From Zygnema cylindricum (lineage: Eukaryota; Streptophyta; Zygnematophyceae; Zygnematales; Zygnemataceae): a DNA stretch of 64,000 nucleotides. Positions within the stretch are counted from its first letter, which is position 1; each line of letters begins with the position of its first letter. This document shows, in pieces, positions 32,375 through 44,500 of the stretch. The notes below the pieces were generated by a model, which was not told the origin of the DNA, made no database searches, and saw only the letters and a list, made by a program, of their open reading frames with translations. The DNA is taken from NCBI GenBank assembly GCA_037447655.1, contig JBBHKE010002682.1, forward strand, positions 113,034 through 177,033, given 5' to 3'. Made by a program: the position numbers and the translations under genes.

Positions 32375-33408
32375 TGTTGAAATTAATTGATTTCTAGAGT
32401 ATTTTCTAGGTTTGAATATGTTTGTATAAAAAGAAAAGAAAAGGACGGACAGCCTGCGTCCACCTCCTCTCTCTAGCCCCCATACTTGTTGTAGTCACTG
32501 AAGGATAGAGAGGGTGGTTGATCCATGGCTGCCTTAGTTCAACAAGCAGTTATTTTTAGTAGGTTATTAAAAATATACTTGATGGACCACGGATTTGATC
32601 CCGGTACCTACGGTTTGTTAAGTTGGCCGATAGCGGTCAGCTTTATCCTAATAGTCTAGCACCAATGCTAAATGCTATGGTATGTGATAAGTATATATTT
32701 ATTTCAGAAGGATTAAATCCATTTAACTACAACTATATACGGAATACATAGATACAGTTTTAGAAAGTACGTAGTACGATACTAATTCAAAACGGATACC
32801 ACGCATTTTGTTTAGACAGCGAAACAAATATCGCGCAAGTATTTATAACGGCTAAGATTGCATTTCGTGTATAATCCAACGGCGCACATCATCGCCGAAA
32901 TCGCGGAGTGGTCACTTTGGCATTATGTGACGTGGCATGACCTGGAGCCACGTGGAGAGATGACATTCGGTCATAGGAATTCCGATGAACGTACAGACGA
33001 GTGAAAAGCGGACACGCGTCCGCTTAAAGCCTTGTCGTACATAGGCCGTACAAAAGGTACACCGACAGTAGTAATTTTAAGTACGATACAGTAATCTGAT
33101 TGGTCCGTACTTCAATAGATAAAGTTATTAGAGAGAATCAGGACTTAGAAAATTTTGGTAGGTAGTCACCTCTCCCTTTGAGAGTTTGTACAAATTGGCA
33201 TTTTTACTGCCTCATAACTTATCGCCTGGTTGGGCGTTTTCAGAGATTTCTTTTCTACAGACTCAACGGAGTCTAAGCTGCAGAGGGGTGCAGTCTGATT
33301 GTGTGTTTGTCTGCTTGGGTAGCACTGGTTTCCATTCAAAGTGGGTTAGTTAATAACTATCTAGAGGCTTCATGTATTCTGTAGTCCAATGGAGGACACA
33401 CAATTGCA
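32375..33408 (+). repeat. 5' LTR of element A
   Basis: TGTTGAAATT to CAATTGCA. It contains the core CATACTTGTTGTAGTCACT, an antisense tRNA-like module, CTCTCC..GAGAG before TGTACAAA, the hairpin CGCC-TGGTTG-GGCG near 33226, GACTCAACGGAGTC near 33262, and the gag ATG at 33389. Confidence 0.93.
32569..32665 (-). other. Antisense tRNA-like module, A 5' LTR
   Basis: On the minus strand CTATTAGGATAAAGCTG precedes GGATCAAATCC (32591-32601), with TTTTT at 32569-32573. Confidence 0.52.
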
Positions 33409-34855
33409 GGTTATGGGCCCACCCTCTAGGGTGCCCACCTTCAATGGATATGGGTTCATCTACTGGGAAGCCATGATGATGGGAGCTTTGTGCGAAAAAC
33501 GATACTGGGGTATCGTCATTGGACAAGTCAAACGTCCACCTTCGAGAACTCCACCAGGATTTGGAGGAGTAAGGTTTTCTAAAGCAACGGTTGCCTCAGC
33601 GAAGGAGGCACATGATGGGGACTGCAGTGTGTCCGAAAAAGAAAAAGGGAAGGAGACACCCCTCACTCTTATTGCCACAGTATTGGGAGGGACGACCATG
33701 AAGACCGCGAAGAACGATACTCAAATGTGGGAGGATGTAAATATGGCTGCCAAAATCTTCATTCTGAGGCACCTCACTCAAGTGTTGGCCACCCCTCATC
33801 TTCACATTTACAAGGTCGAGGAGTTGTGGGTGAGTTTGGTGGAGATTTATAGAGGTGGAACTATTCAGGAGCTCCTGTTGGCTGAGCAAAAGCTAGTGAG
33901 TTACACTTACAAAGGAGGAAAGATGTTATATTACTGTAATGATATTTCTTCTTTGTATATGGAGATGGAAAGTGCCGGGTGGACAGGTACAATGAAAATG
34001 AAAGTTAACACACTTATCATGAAGTTACCAAATGAGTTTGAGAACATAGTGTACCAAGTACAGGAATTGCATGATAGTTCATGGAAAAAGAACACAGTGG
34101 TCAGGGTGATACTTGTGCAGGAAAACACAATGGAGATTAGGAGAGGAGGAAAGAGCATTCAATCTCTAGCAGCAGGAGGGGACAGATGGGGGAAGGACCC
34201 GAAGAAACCTTACAGAGGGGAAAAAGATCATTCTGGGGGACCGAGGCCCCCAAAGGGTCTTTGTCATTTTTGCAAAAAGCCGGGACACTTCATCGCATAT
34301 TGTGTCAAGCTGTCGGAGCTGAGGCTCCAAGAGAACGCTGGAGGGGGTTCTTCCAGAGGGAAGAAAAAGGCGCTTGTGGTTACAAAGGTGACAGGAGAAA
34401 GTGAGGATGAGTCCTTTGAGGAGGATGGGGAGCTTCTTCTTGACGAGAGTCTAGAGGAGAAGGAGATCCCTCGGAGACAGAAGTGTGCCCTTGGAGCAAT
34501 TCGGGAAGCTCCACAGGAACGATGGATCATCGACTCAGGTGCATCCATGCATATGTGTCGTGATAAAGAACTCTTCACTGAGCTAAGAAAGATCCCTACT
34601 GTAGAGATAGAGTATGGGGATGGGAGAGTGGTTATTACAAATCTAGTGGGATCAGTAGATCTGAAAGTCTTAGTGGAGGGTAAGACTTCTATACTTACAT
34701 TCTCAGATGTACTCTACATTCCTCAGTCGAGTAAAAATCTTGTCTCTACGGTTGTGCTTGGTTATAAAGAGTTTGATACCTTCACCAAAAAGGGAGTCTT
34801 TACAGCTAAGTATGGGGATGAAGTTTACAACACGGCAGATAAGGGTAACCAATGA
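33389..34855 (+). CDS. Gag-protease ORF of element A (488 aa)
   Basis: The ORF starts at the ATG 20 bp before the LTR end, so residues 1-7 are LTR-coded and residues 8-13 (VMGPPS) come from the primer site. The gag core (about 110-250) includes MWEDVNMAAKIFILRHLTQ, YKVEELWVSLVEIYRGG and VNTLIMKLPNEFENIVYQVQ. C292-x2-C295-x4-H300-x4-C305 is the RNA-binding knuckle, and D382-S-G is the protease active site (RWIIDSGASMHMC). It ends at a TGA replacing a Gly codon seen in relatives (KGSQGMF), so natural pol reading is cut here. Copia-type elements usually express gag and pol from one frame. Confidence 0.88.
   Translation: MEDTQLQVMGPPSRVPTFNGYGFIYWEAMMMGALCEKRYWGIVIGQVKRPPSRTPPGFGGVRFSKATVASAKEAHDGDCSVSEKEKGKETPLTLIATVLGGTTMKTAKNDTQMWEDVNMAAKIFILRHLTQVLATPHLHIYKVEELWVSLVEIYRGGTIQELLLAEQKLVSYTYKGGKMLYYCNDISSLYMEMESAGWTGTMKMKVNTLIMKLPNEFENIVYQVQELHDSSWKKNTVVRVILVQENTMEIRRGGKSIQSLAAGGDRWGKDPKKPYRGEKDHSGGPRPPKGLCHFCKKPGHFIAYCVKLSELRLQENAGGGSSRGKKKALVVTKVTGESEDESFEEDGELLLDESLEEKEIPRRQKCALGAIREAPQERWIIDSGASMHMCRDKELFTELRKIPTVEIEYGDGRVVITNLVGSVDLKVLVEGKTSILTFSDVLYIPQSSKNLVSTVVLGYKEFDTFTKKGVFTAKYGDEVYNTADKGNQ
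33409..33421 (+). promoter_or_regulatory. Primer-binding site of element A
   Basis: GGTTATGGGCCCA follows the LTR end CAATTGCA directly. It complements the anticodon arm of initiator Met tRNA as described for copia and Ty5, and is read in frame as part of gag. Confidence 0.82.
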
Positions 34856-37736
34856 ATGTTTAGGCTTAACCTGAGTAATGAAAAGAAGAATGCTTACTAT
34901 GTTGGTGTTTCTAAGTTGATGATTTGGCATAAGCGGTTGGGGCATGTGCATTTTGATAGGTTGAGGGAAATGAAAACGCTTGGGGTAGTAGAAGGCATTC
35001 AGTTTGTGAATAATGAAATGATGGATGATAGTAATGGTTGTGCTCAAGGTAAGGCTCACAGATTTCCCTTTCCCAAAGCCGCCACATATAGAGGTGAGAA
35101 AGTGTTAGATTTGGTCCACTTTGATATTTGGGGACCTGCAGAAGTACCTTCGGTTGGAGGAAAGAGGTTTATGATGACAATAACTGATGATTGGTCTAGA
35201 TACTCTAGAGTCTACTTTCCTAAAACATAGTCTAAAGCATCAACTTACTTCAAAGAATATAAAGCTTGGAGTGAGAAGTTGCATGAAACCCCCATTAAGA
35301 GGATAAAGGGTGATAATGGGGGGGAATATACCTCTAACCAGTTTGAGGAATATCTGAGAGTTGAAGGAGTGTAGCACCAAAAAACTGTACCATATAACGC
35401 GGAACAAAATGGGGTAGCTGAGAGATTGAATCGAACACTAGGAGATAGTGCATGCAGTATGTTGGCAGACAAGAAAATAGGAAAGAGATTTTGGGCAGAA
35501 GCAATGAACTACCAACTACATTAACAATAAAGTCCTTACCTCAGCTGTAAAGGGAGTGACACCTTATGAGAGATAGGTTGGAAGGAAACCAGATATCTCA
35601 CACCTTAAAGTATTCGGTAGCCAAGTTTACACTCTTGACACGGATAGGAAAAATTGGAAATTATATACTAAGGGAAAACCTGGATACTTTGTGGGATATG
35701 ATGAGGATGTTAAGGGATATAGACTCTATGACTTAGCAAAGAAAGATATCATTCTGGTCAAACACTTAGTTGTCATGGATGAAGGGAAGTCATTTGACCC
35801 CTTCAAATATACAAAGAAGATAAGAATCAGATTTGAGTCCGAAAGTGAGGAGAACTCGGTCGTTCCCGAAAGGGACATGGGTGAAACCGTGATTACACAT
35901 GCAAGGGAGATCCAAGTTACAAAGACTCACCGGAAACCTCACATACTCCTATGGACTTTGAGGAAATAGAAGAAGCGGGACAAGAACTGATTTCCATGAA
36001 CAGGCGAGCCGATGAGACAGTGAGAAGAAATCCAAGACTTCCATCCATTCCAGCTTCGGAGTTTGAGGGCGGAAGGAGGAGCAGCAAAAGATTACAAGAA
36101 AAACAAGCCGCTCATAAGGTAACTAAGCTATCTCACCCTGATGAGCCTCAGTCTTACTCGAAGGCAATGAAAAGTCCAGAAAAAAAAAGATGGAATAGAG
36201 CCATAAATGATGAGATGGCTTCTATCATGGAAGCAAATACTTGGGAACTAGCGGATTGTCCTCTAGACAGAAAACCTATTGGGTGTAAATGGGTAATTAA
36301 ACTAAAACTGAACCCAGATAATACCATTGAGAGATATAAGGCTCGATTGGTAGCGAAGGGGTTCACCTAAAAGGAGGGGATTGACTATGAGGAGACCTTT
36401 GCTCGAGTTGTTCGGTTCCCATCAGCAAGGATTCTCCTCAGTCTGGCAGCAGCGAAAGACATGGAGATACACCATATAGACATTAAGACTACTTTTCTTA
36501 ATAGTGAGTTAGAGGAAGAAATTTTAAGGAGACAACCCGAGGGGTTCGTGGAAGTAGGAGAAGAGAGCAAAGTCTGCAGGCTCATAAAGTCCTTATATGG
36601 ACTGAAGCAGTCTCCCCGACAGTGGAATAAGAAACTAGATGAGTTTCTTACCGGTCTGGGATATATCCGTATTAGCTCTGACGATTTTATATATATTTGT
36701 TTGAAGATGAGAATGGTGTTATTTGTATTGCAATTTATGTGGATGATTTGCTTGTGTTGATTAATTCTTTGGAAAAGATCAATAAGTTAAACAAAGATTT
36801 TAGAAGCAGATTTGATATGAAGGATTTAGGGGAGGCAAGATATATTTTGGGGATTCAAATGGAGAGAGATAGGGGGAAGAAGATTATCAAATTTACACAG
36901 AAAGAAGCAATAACTAATATGCTTGAGAAATTCCAGATGGAAAATGCTAACAGTTGTACCACTCCCATGGACTTGAAAAAGGTAAGTGATGGGAGTGTAG
37001 AATGAGGAGTGATGATGTTAGATGATTAGATGAATCTAGATAGAGAGAGTGTATGAAGTCTATCCCCTATAGACAGGTCGTAGGAAGTTTAATCTATTTT
37101 ATCCATTGTACTAGGCCAGACATAGCAGCAGCAGTTGGAGTACTCAGTAGGAGTCTTAATGATCCTAGGAAGAGAGACTGGGAGGCAGCCAAGAGAGTCA
37201 TGGGATATCTTGTAGGAACCATAGAGTTATGGTTGCATTTGGGAGGGGAGCACACTGACATCACTACTTGGAGTGATGCTAGTTATGGGAACGCACCTAT
37301 GAGAAGATGCACTTCTGGGTATGTGTTGTATGTTGGGGAAGGGGCTTGCTGTTGGAGCAGTAAGCAACAAAAGGTGGTTGCTCAGTCTACTATGGAGGCT
37401 GAGTATATGGCGTCTTGTTTTGTTGTGAAGGAGTTGATGTGGGTCAAGTCCTTGATGCAAGAACTGGGGTATATGAAGGAGGGTGTGCATGAAGTGTTTT
37501 GTGATAATCAAGCTGCCATTGCAATTGTAGCTAATCCAAAACATCATTTTAAAGCAAAGCATTTGGACATAAGATTGAGTTTTATGACGGAAAAAGTTGA
37601 GAATAAGATTGTGAATCTTGTATATAAATCTGATGAGGAAATGGAGGCTGATATGATGACCAAACATGTGCCCTCTCCTAAATTAAAATATTGTCGGGAA
37701 AAATGCGGGTTGAAAGAAAAATTAAAATTAGACTAG
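34856..37736 (+). pseudogene. Integrase, RT and RNase H of element A, broken
   Basis: The zinc-finger region (HKRLGHVHFDRLREMK) and the first catalytic Asp (VHFDIWGPAE) are in frame 34856-35230, which ends at a TAG. Later frames hold the integrase tail (35691-36370), RT with LARQ-like changes and KQSPRQWNKKLDEF (36461-36760), and YVDD in IAIYVDDLLVLINS (36697-37005). RNase H (37053-37736) has TWSDASYGNAPMRRC, STMEAEYMASC and CDNQAAIAI. Stops include 35228, 35372 and 36368. A frameshift lies near 36690. Confidence 0.9.
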
Positions 37737-37749
37737 AAAATAAGGGGAG

Positions 37750-38785
37750 TGTTGAAATTAATTGATTTCTAGAGTATTTTCTAGGTTTGAATATGTTTGT
37801 ATAAAAGGAAAAGAAAAGGACGGACAGCCTGCGTCCACCTCCTCTCTCTAGCCCCCATATTTGTTGTATTCATTGAAGGATAAAGAGGGTGGTTGATCCA
37901 TGGATGCCTTAGTTCAACAGGCAGCTATTTTTAGTAGGTTACTAAAAATATAATTGACGGACCAGGGATTTGATCCCGGTACCTACGGTTCGTCAAGTTG
38001 GCCGATAGCGGTCATCTTTAGCCTAATAGACTAGGACCAATGCTAAATGCTATGGTATGTGATAAGTATATATTTATTTCCGAAGGATTAAATCCATTTA
38101 ACTGCAACTGTATACGGAGTACATAGATACAATTTTGAAAAGTACGTAGTACGATACTAATTCGAAACGGATACCACGCATTTTGTTTAGACAGCGAAAC
38201 AAATATCGCCCAAGTATTTATAACGGCTAAGATTGCATTTCGCGTATAATCCAACGGCGCACATCATCGCCGAAATCGCGGAGTGGTCACTTTGGCGTTT
38301 TGTGACGTGGCATGACTTGGAGCCACTTGGAGAGATGACATTCGGTCATAGGAATTCCGAGGAACGTACAAACGAGTGAAAAGCGGACACGCGTCCGCTT
38401 AAAGCCTTGTCGTACATAGGTCGTACAAAAGGTACACCGGTAGTAGTACTTTTTGGTACGGTACAGTAATCTAATTGGTCCGTACTTTAGTAGATAGAAG
38501 TTATTAGAGAGAATTATGACTTAGAAAATTTTGGTAGGAAGTCACCTCTCCCTTTGAGAGTTTGTACAAATTGGCATTTTTATTGCCTCATAACTTATCG
38601 CCTGGTTGGGCGTTTTCAGAGATTTCTTTTTCTACAGACTCAAGGGAGTCCAGGTTGCACAAGGGTCTAGTCTGATTGTCTGCTTGTTTACTTCGGTAGC
38701 AGTGGTTTCCATTGAAAGTGGGTTAGTTAATAACTATCTAGAAGCTTCCTGTATTCAATAGTCCAATGGAGGACACAGAATTACA
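37750..38785 (+). repeat. 3' LTR of element A
   Basis: TGTTGAAATT to AGAATTACA, after the purine tract AAATAAGGGGAG (ends 37749). It carries the core variant CATATTTGTTGTATTCATT, a tRNA-like module and the two hairpins (38602-38650). Confidence 0.93.
37944..38040 (-). other. Antisense tRNA-like module, A 3' LTR
   Basis: The minus strand reads GTCTATTAGGCTAAAGATG (A-box region), GGATCAAATCC (B box) and TTTTT, as in the 5' LTR but with a better A box. Confidence 0.55.
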
Positions 38786-38790
38786 CTCCG

Positions 38791-38981
38791 CTGAGGCAGC
38801 CATTGCTGCAGGAAACCTTACTCCTCGAAATCCTGGTGGAGTTCCCGAAGGTGGACGTTTCACTTGTCCACTGACGATACCCTAGTATCGTTTTTCGCAC
38901 AAAGATCCCATCATCATGGCTTCCCAATAGATGAACCTAGATCCATTGAAGGTGGGCACCCTAGAGGGTGGGCCCATAACC
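38791..38981 (-). pseudogene. Gag N-terminus and primer site of element C
   Basis: This is the first part of C gag on the minus strand, from the LTR boundary through GGTTATGGGCCCACCCTCTA and the GVPTFNG-like block. A TAG replaces the Trp codon of the RYWGIV motif (near 38882). It ends at the CTCCG duplication of element A. Confidence 0.85.
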
Positions 38982-39987
38982 TGCAATTTTGTGTCCTACA
39001 TTGAACCACAGAATACAGGAAGCCTCTAGATAGTATTCAACTTACCCACTTTAAGCCACAACCACTGCTGTCCAAGAAGGCAAAATGACAGTTTGACAGC
39101 TTCCGTATGCAGCTTGGACTCCCCTGAGTCCGTAGGAAAAAGAATCACTAAAAAACGGCCATTCACCCGATAAGTTATGAGGCAGTAAAAATGCCAATTT
39201 GTACAAACTCTCAAAGGGAGAGGTGACTACCTACCAGAATTTTCTAAGTCCTGATTCCCTCTAATAACTTCTATCTACTGAATTACATACCAATCAAATT
39301 ACTGTACCATACCAAAAAGTACTACTGCCGGTGTACGTTTTGTACGGCATATGTACGACAAGGCTATTAAGTGGACGCGTGTCCGTTTTTCACTCGTCCG
39401 TACTTTCCTCGAAATTCCCATGACCGAATGTCATCTCTCCACGTGGCTCCAGGTCATGCCACATCACAAAACGCCAAAGTGACCATTCCGGAATCTCGGC
39501 GAAGACGTATGCCGTTGGATAAGAACCGCCATTAAATGTCGTCCGTTGAAACAAATGTTAGATTCATTTGTTTCGTGCGGGATTCAGTTCTCACTGAATT
39601 TAACCTGTTCTATGATGTTACATTTACATTTATGTTTAGCGGATTACGGGACGTAACATACTTTAAATATGAGTCACACCCTATATACGCTAGCGAACAT
39701 CTACGACAGACTGGTTAGAGCGGACGGCTACGCCACGCTCTACCGGTCGGGGGCTCGAGTCCTGTTGGACTCAACCTTTTTGTAGAGAGTGACTTAAGGT
39801 CACTCTCTAACCCCGTCTATGGAGCTGAGGCAGCCATGGCTCCATCACTCTCTCTCTCCTTCAGTGACTACAACAAGTATGGAGGTAAGAGAGAAGAGAT
39901 GAAGATAAGCTGCCTACATGTTCCTTTTTTCACAAATATATTAAGACCTAGAAAATAACAAAAAACTAAAAACTATTTATTTCAACA
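38982..39987 (-). repeat. 5' LTR of element C
   Basis: Plus-strand boundaries TGCAATTTTG and TTTCAACA. It matches the LTR at 23096-24086 along its length. The core CAGTGACTACAACAAGTATG is near 39863. Confidence 0.9.
39702..39781 (+). other. tRNA-like module, C 5' LTR
   Basis: ACTGGTTAGAGCG (A box), GGCTCGAGTCC (B box, 39752-39762) and TTTTT (39777-39781) occur with tRNA-like spacing. Confidence 0.58.
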
Positions 39988-40084
39988 ATACAAACTGTAT
40001 CTATGTCCACATATCGCGTTTAATGAAATAGCCTCCGTGTCAATCTTTATTTAACTATCAAACCCTACATCCTATAATCTTAAT

Positions 40085-40175
40085 CTTAGACTAATTGGCT
40101 AAGGCTGTCGACTACGGCGGCTCTGATGGTCGACAAGTACCAGGTTCAAATCCCGGGTCCGTCAATTACAATTTT
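40085..40175 (+). other. tRNA-like module in LTR remnant, unit 1
   Basis: ATTGGCTAAGG (A box), GGTTCAAATCC (B box, 40143-40153) and TTTT (40172-40175). GTCGAC repeats could pair as an arm. This is one of the best-preserved modules. Confidence 0.6.
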
Positions 40176-40286
40176 GGTAAATCTACCAATCTAATGTCTG
40201 TCCCTATCTGATAGCATAGGCGGCCATGGCTCTATCTCCCTCTCCAACTTTTAGTGACTGCGACAAGTGTGTTCAAATTTATCATT

Positions 40287-40370
40287 AATCTAGACTTGTA
40301 GGTTAAGGCTATCGACTAATTTGACGGGCGGCGGGAACCCGGATCAAATCCCGGGTCCGTCAAATATTTT
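40287..40370 (+). other. tRNA-like module in LTR remnant, unit 2
   Basis: TGTAGGTTAAGGCT (A box), GGATCAAATCC (B box, 40341-40351) and TTTT (40367-40370). Confidence 0.55.
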
Positions 40371-40543
40371 GGTTACTCTATCGAGATTTGCCTCCCTGTC
40401 CTCTTTTGACAGCCTAGGCAGCCATGGATCTAACTCCTCCTCAAGTCTTCAGTGACTGCGACAAGTGTGGGGACTTCAGTGAAGAGTTAGAAGCAAGCTG
40501 TCATTGTTTTGGCTTTTATTATAGAATTTCTAGACCGATAAAA

Positions 40544-41552
40544 TGTTAAAATTAGTAGTTTTATTTGGTATTTTCTAGGTCTGAATTTAGTACAAATAAG
40601 AAAAAGAAAAAGACGGACAGCCTGCCTCCGCCTCCTCTCCCTTCCCACCATACTTGTCGTAGTCACTGAGGGATAGAGAGGGTGGCTGAGCCATGGCTGT
40701 CCTAGCTTAAGCAAGCAGGGCTAAAGAGTGACTTATGTCACTCTCAACAAAAGGTTGAGTCCGGCAGGACTCGAACCTCCCACCGGCAGAGCACGGCTTA
40801 GCCGTTAGCTCTAACCAGTCTGTCGTAGGAGTTCGTTGAGATACATTAGGTTTGATTATTATTTATACAATGTTGCGTGTATGAATTCAATTAACGGAAT
40901 TACAAACGGACGAACATGGAACCAAGTATTATATAGTGCGAACATTATCTCGTACAAAAACAAATGAATCGGACATTTGTTTTGACGGCGGACATTTAAT
41001 ATTGAATCTGATCCGACAGCGTACATCAATGCCTCGATCGTGGAATGGTCACTTTTGACGTTTATGGACGTGGCGTGACGTGGCGCCACGCGGAGGGATG
41101 ACATTTGGTCGCAGGAATTCCGGCGAACATAAGAACAAGTGAAAAGTGGACACGCGTCCACATAATGGCGTTGCCGTACATGGGCCTTACAGAAAGTACA
41201 TCGGCCATAGTACTTTTTTGTACCCTAGAGTGATCTGATTGGTTCGTACTTCAATAGATAGGGGTTGTGAGAGGGATTTAGGACTTAGAGAATATTGGTA
41301 GATAGGAACCTCTCTCCCTTTGAGAGTTTGTATAAACTTGGCATTTTTGCCGACTCATAACTTATCGGCTGGTTGGCCGTTTTCACTGATTCTTTTTGCT
41401 ACAGACTCAGCGGAGTCCAGGCTACAGAAGGGTGCAGTCAAATTGTCAGTGTGACTTTTAGGGCAGCACTGGTTGTGGCTTGAACTGGGTTAGTTAAATA
41501 TTATCTAGAGGCTTCCTATATTCTGTAGTCCAATGGAGGACACAGAATTGCA
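40544..41552 (+). repeat. 5' LTR of element F
   Basis: TGTTAAAATT to GAATTGCA. It has the core CATACTTGTCGTAGTCACT, an antisense tRNA-like module, TATAAA near 41331, the hairpin CGGC-TGGTTG-GCCG (41366-41379), GACTCAGCGGAGTC (41404-41417) and the gag ATG at 41533. Confidence 0.92.
40749..40830 (-). other. Antisense tRNA-like module, F 5' LTR
   Basis: On the minus strand GACTGGTTAGAGCT, then GGTTCGAGTCC (perfect B box, 40767-40777) and TTTT (40749-40752). This is the clearest Pol III-like promoter in the set. Confidence 0.65.
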
Positions 41553-44500
41553 GGTTATGGGCCCACCCTCTAGGGTGCCCACCTTCAATGGATCTGGGTT
41601 CATCTATTGGGAAGCCATGATGATGGGAGCTTTGTGTGAAAAACGATACTGGGGTATCGTCCGAGGACAAGTGAAACATCCACCTTCGGGAACTCTACCA
41701 GGATTTGGTGGAGTAAGGTTTCCTGTAGCAACGGCTGCCTCAGCGGAGGAGGCAGATGATAGAGACAGCACTGTGTCCGAAAAAGGGGAAAGGGAAGGAG
41801 ACACCCCTCACTCTTATTGCCACAGTACCGGAGCGACGACTGTGAAGACCACGGAGAACGATACTCAAATGTGGGAGGACGTAAACATGGCTGCAAAGAA
41901 CTTGATTCTCAAGCACCTCACTCAAGCTTTGGCCACTTCGCATCTTCACATTTACAAGGCCGAGGAGTTGTGGGTGAGTTTGGTGGAGATTTATAGAGCT
42001 GGAACCATTCAGGAGCTCTAGTTGGCTGAGCAAAAGCTAGTGAGTTGCACTTACAAAGGAGGAAAGATGTTAGATTACTATAATGATCTTTCTTGTTTGT
42101 ATATGGAGATGGAAAGTGTCGGGTGGACAGGTACAATAAAAATGAAAGTTAACACTCTTATCATGAAGTTACCAGATGAGTTCGAGAACATAGTGTATCG
42201 AGTACAGGAAATGCCTGATAGTTCATGGAAATGGAACACAGTGGTCAGGATGATACTTGTGTAGGAAAACACAATAGAAATTAGGAGAGGAGGAAAAACA
42301 TTCAAGCTCTAGCAGCAGGAGGGGACCGAAGGAGGAAGGACCCGAAGAAACTGTATAAAGGGGAAAGAGATCAGCCTAGAGGACCGAGGCCCCCAAATGG
42401 TATTTGTCATTTTTGCAAAAAGCAGGGACACTTCATCGCAGATTGTGTCAAGCTATCGGAGCTGAGTCTCCAAGAGAACCGTGGAGGGGGTTCTTCCGGA
42501 GGGAAGAAAAAGGCACTTGTTGTTACAAAGGTGACACGAGAAACCGAGGATGAGTCTTTTGGGGGGATGGGGGGCTTCTTCTTGACGAGAATTTGGAGGA
42601 GGAGGAGATCCCTCGGAGAAAAAAAAGTGCCTTCAGAGAAATTCGGGAAGCTCCACAGGAATGATGGATCATCGACTCAAGTGCATCCATGCATATGTGT
42701 CGTGATAAGAAACTCTTCACTAAGCTAAGAAAGATCCCTACTGTAGCGATAGAGTGTGGGGATAGGAGAGTGGTTACTACAGATCTAGTGGGATCAGTCG
42801 ATCTAAAAGTCTTAGTGGAGGGTAAGACTTCTATATTTACATTCTCAAGTGTACTCTACATTTTTTAGTTGAGTAAAAATCTTGTTTTTACTTCTATGTT
42901 AGATGACAAAGAGTTTGATACCTTCACTAGAAAGGGAGTCTTTACAGCTAAGTATGGGGATGAAGTTTACTTCACAGCAGATAAGGGTAGCCTAGGAATG
43001 TTTAGGCTTAACCTGAGTAATGAAAAGAAGAATGCTTACTATGTAGGTGTTCGTAAGACATTGATGATTTGGCATAAGCGGTTGGGGCATGTACAATTTG
43101 ATAGGTTGAGGGAAATGAAAAAGCTTAGGGTAGGAGAAGGAATTCAGTATGGGGATAATGAAATAATGGATGATTGTAGTGGCTGTGCTCAAGGTAAGGC
43201 TCACAGACTTCCTTTTCCCAAAGCCGCCACATATAGAGGTGAGAAAGTATAATTTTTGGTCCACATAGATATTTGGGGACCTACAAAAGTACCTTCGGTT
43301 GGAGGAAAAAGGTTTATGATGACAATAACAGATGACTGGTCTAGATACTCTAGAGTTTACTTTCTAAAAACAAAGTTTGAAGCATCAACTTATTTCAAAG
43401 AATATAGAGCAAGGAGTGAGAAGTTGCATGAAACCCCCATTAAGACGATAAGGAGTGATAATGGGGTGGAATATACCTCTAACCAGTTTGAGGAATATTT
43501 GAGAGATGAGGGAGTGTAGCACCAGAAAACTGTACCATATAACCCGGAACAAAATGGGGTAGCTGAGAGGTTGAATCGAACACTAGGAGATAGTGTACGC
43601 AGTATGTTGGCCGACAAGAAAATAGGAAAGAGATTTTGGGCAGAAGCAATGAATTGTGCCAATTACATTAAGAATAGAGTCTTTACCTCAGCTGTAAAGG
43701 GAGTGACACCTTATAAGAGATGGGTTGGAAGGAAACCATATATCTCACACCTTAAAGTATTCGGTAGCCAAGTTTACAGTCTTGACACGGATAGGAAAAA
43801 ACTGGAAACTAGATGCTAAGGAAAAACCTGGATACTTTGTGGATATGACGAGGATGTTAAGGGATATAGAGTCTATGACTTAGCTAAGAAAGATATCATT
43901 CTGGTCAAACACTAAGTTGTCATGGATGAAGGGAAGTCATTTGACCCCTTCAAATATACAAAGAAGATAAGAATCAGATTTTTGTCCGAAAGTGAGGAGA
44001 ACGCGGTCGTTCCCAAAAGGGACATGAGTGAAACCGTGATTGCAGATTCAGGGGAGATCCAAGATACAGGGGACTCATCGGAAACCTCACATACTCCTAT
44101 GGAATTCGAGGAGATAGAAAAAGCGAGACAAGAACCGGCTTCCATGGAAAGGGGAGCCAATGAGACAGTGAGAAGAAATCCAAGACTTTCATCTATTCCA
44201 GCTTCAGAGTTTGAGGGAGGAAGGAGGAGCAACAAACACATACAAGAAAAACAAGCCGCTCATAAGGTAACTAAGCTATCTCACCCAGATGAGCTTCAGT
44301 CTTACTCGGAGGCAGTGAATAGTCCAGAGAAAGAAAGATGGAATAGAGCCATAAATGATGAGATAGCTTCTATCATGGAAGCAAATACTTGGGAACTAGC
44401 GGATTGCCCTCCAGACAAAAAACCTATTAGGTGTAAATGGGTATTTAAACTAAAACTGAACCCAGATAATACCATTGAGAGATATAAGGCTCGATTGGTA

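Larger units (their letters stand above)
32375..38785 (+). mobile_element. Copia element A, complete, CTCCG duplication
   Basis: A 6411-bp plus-strand element inserted into gag of element C. CTCCG flanks it at 32370-32374 and 38786-38790. LTRs are 32375-33408 and 37750-38785, about 95% alike. The order is gag, knuckle, protease, integrase, RT, RNase H, purine tract. Gag-protease is open; downstream pol has several stops, so the copy is inactive or depends on others. Confidence 0.96.
23096..39987 (-). mobile_element. Copia element C, split by D and A
   Basis: Minus-strand element with LTRs at 23096-24086 and 38982-39987. Its internal region is in three pieces: 24087-27129 (RNase H, RT, integrase), 31260-32373 (protease, gag) and 38791-38981 (gag start, primer site). 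Element D separates the first two and element A the last two. The joined order is a normal copia map. The LTRs differ by an estimated 10-15%, so C is older than its guests. Flanks TTTTA and ATACA do not form a duplication. Confidence 0.87.
39988..40543 (-). repeat. Minus-strand LTR remnants with two module-core units
   Basis: Two successive tRNA-like module plus core units lie here. Cores read AGTGACTGCGACAAGTGTG at about 40253 and 40451, each after GCCATGG. The second unit has stem CTAACTC..GAGTTAG and continues into TCTAGACCGATAAAA. This joins, across element F, to 53896-53916, giving an LTR start TGTTGAAATTTAAG. They are remnants of one or two nested LTRs and form the target of F. Confidence 0.7.

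Noticed and set aside
39988-40543. 5S rRNA sequence as in Cassandra LTRs
   Set aside because: The internal promoter text is of A-box/B-box tRNA type; I see no 5S box C-like block.
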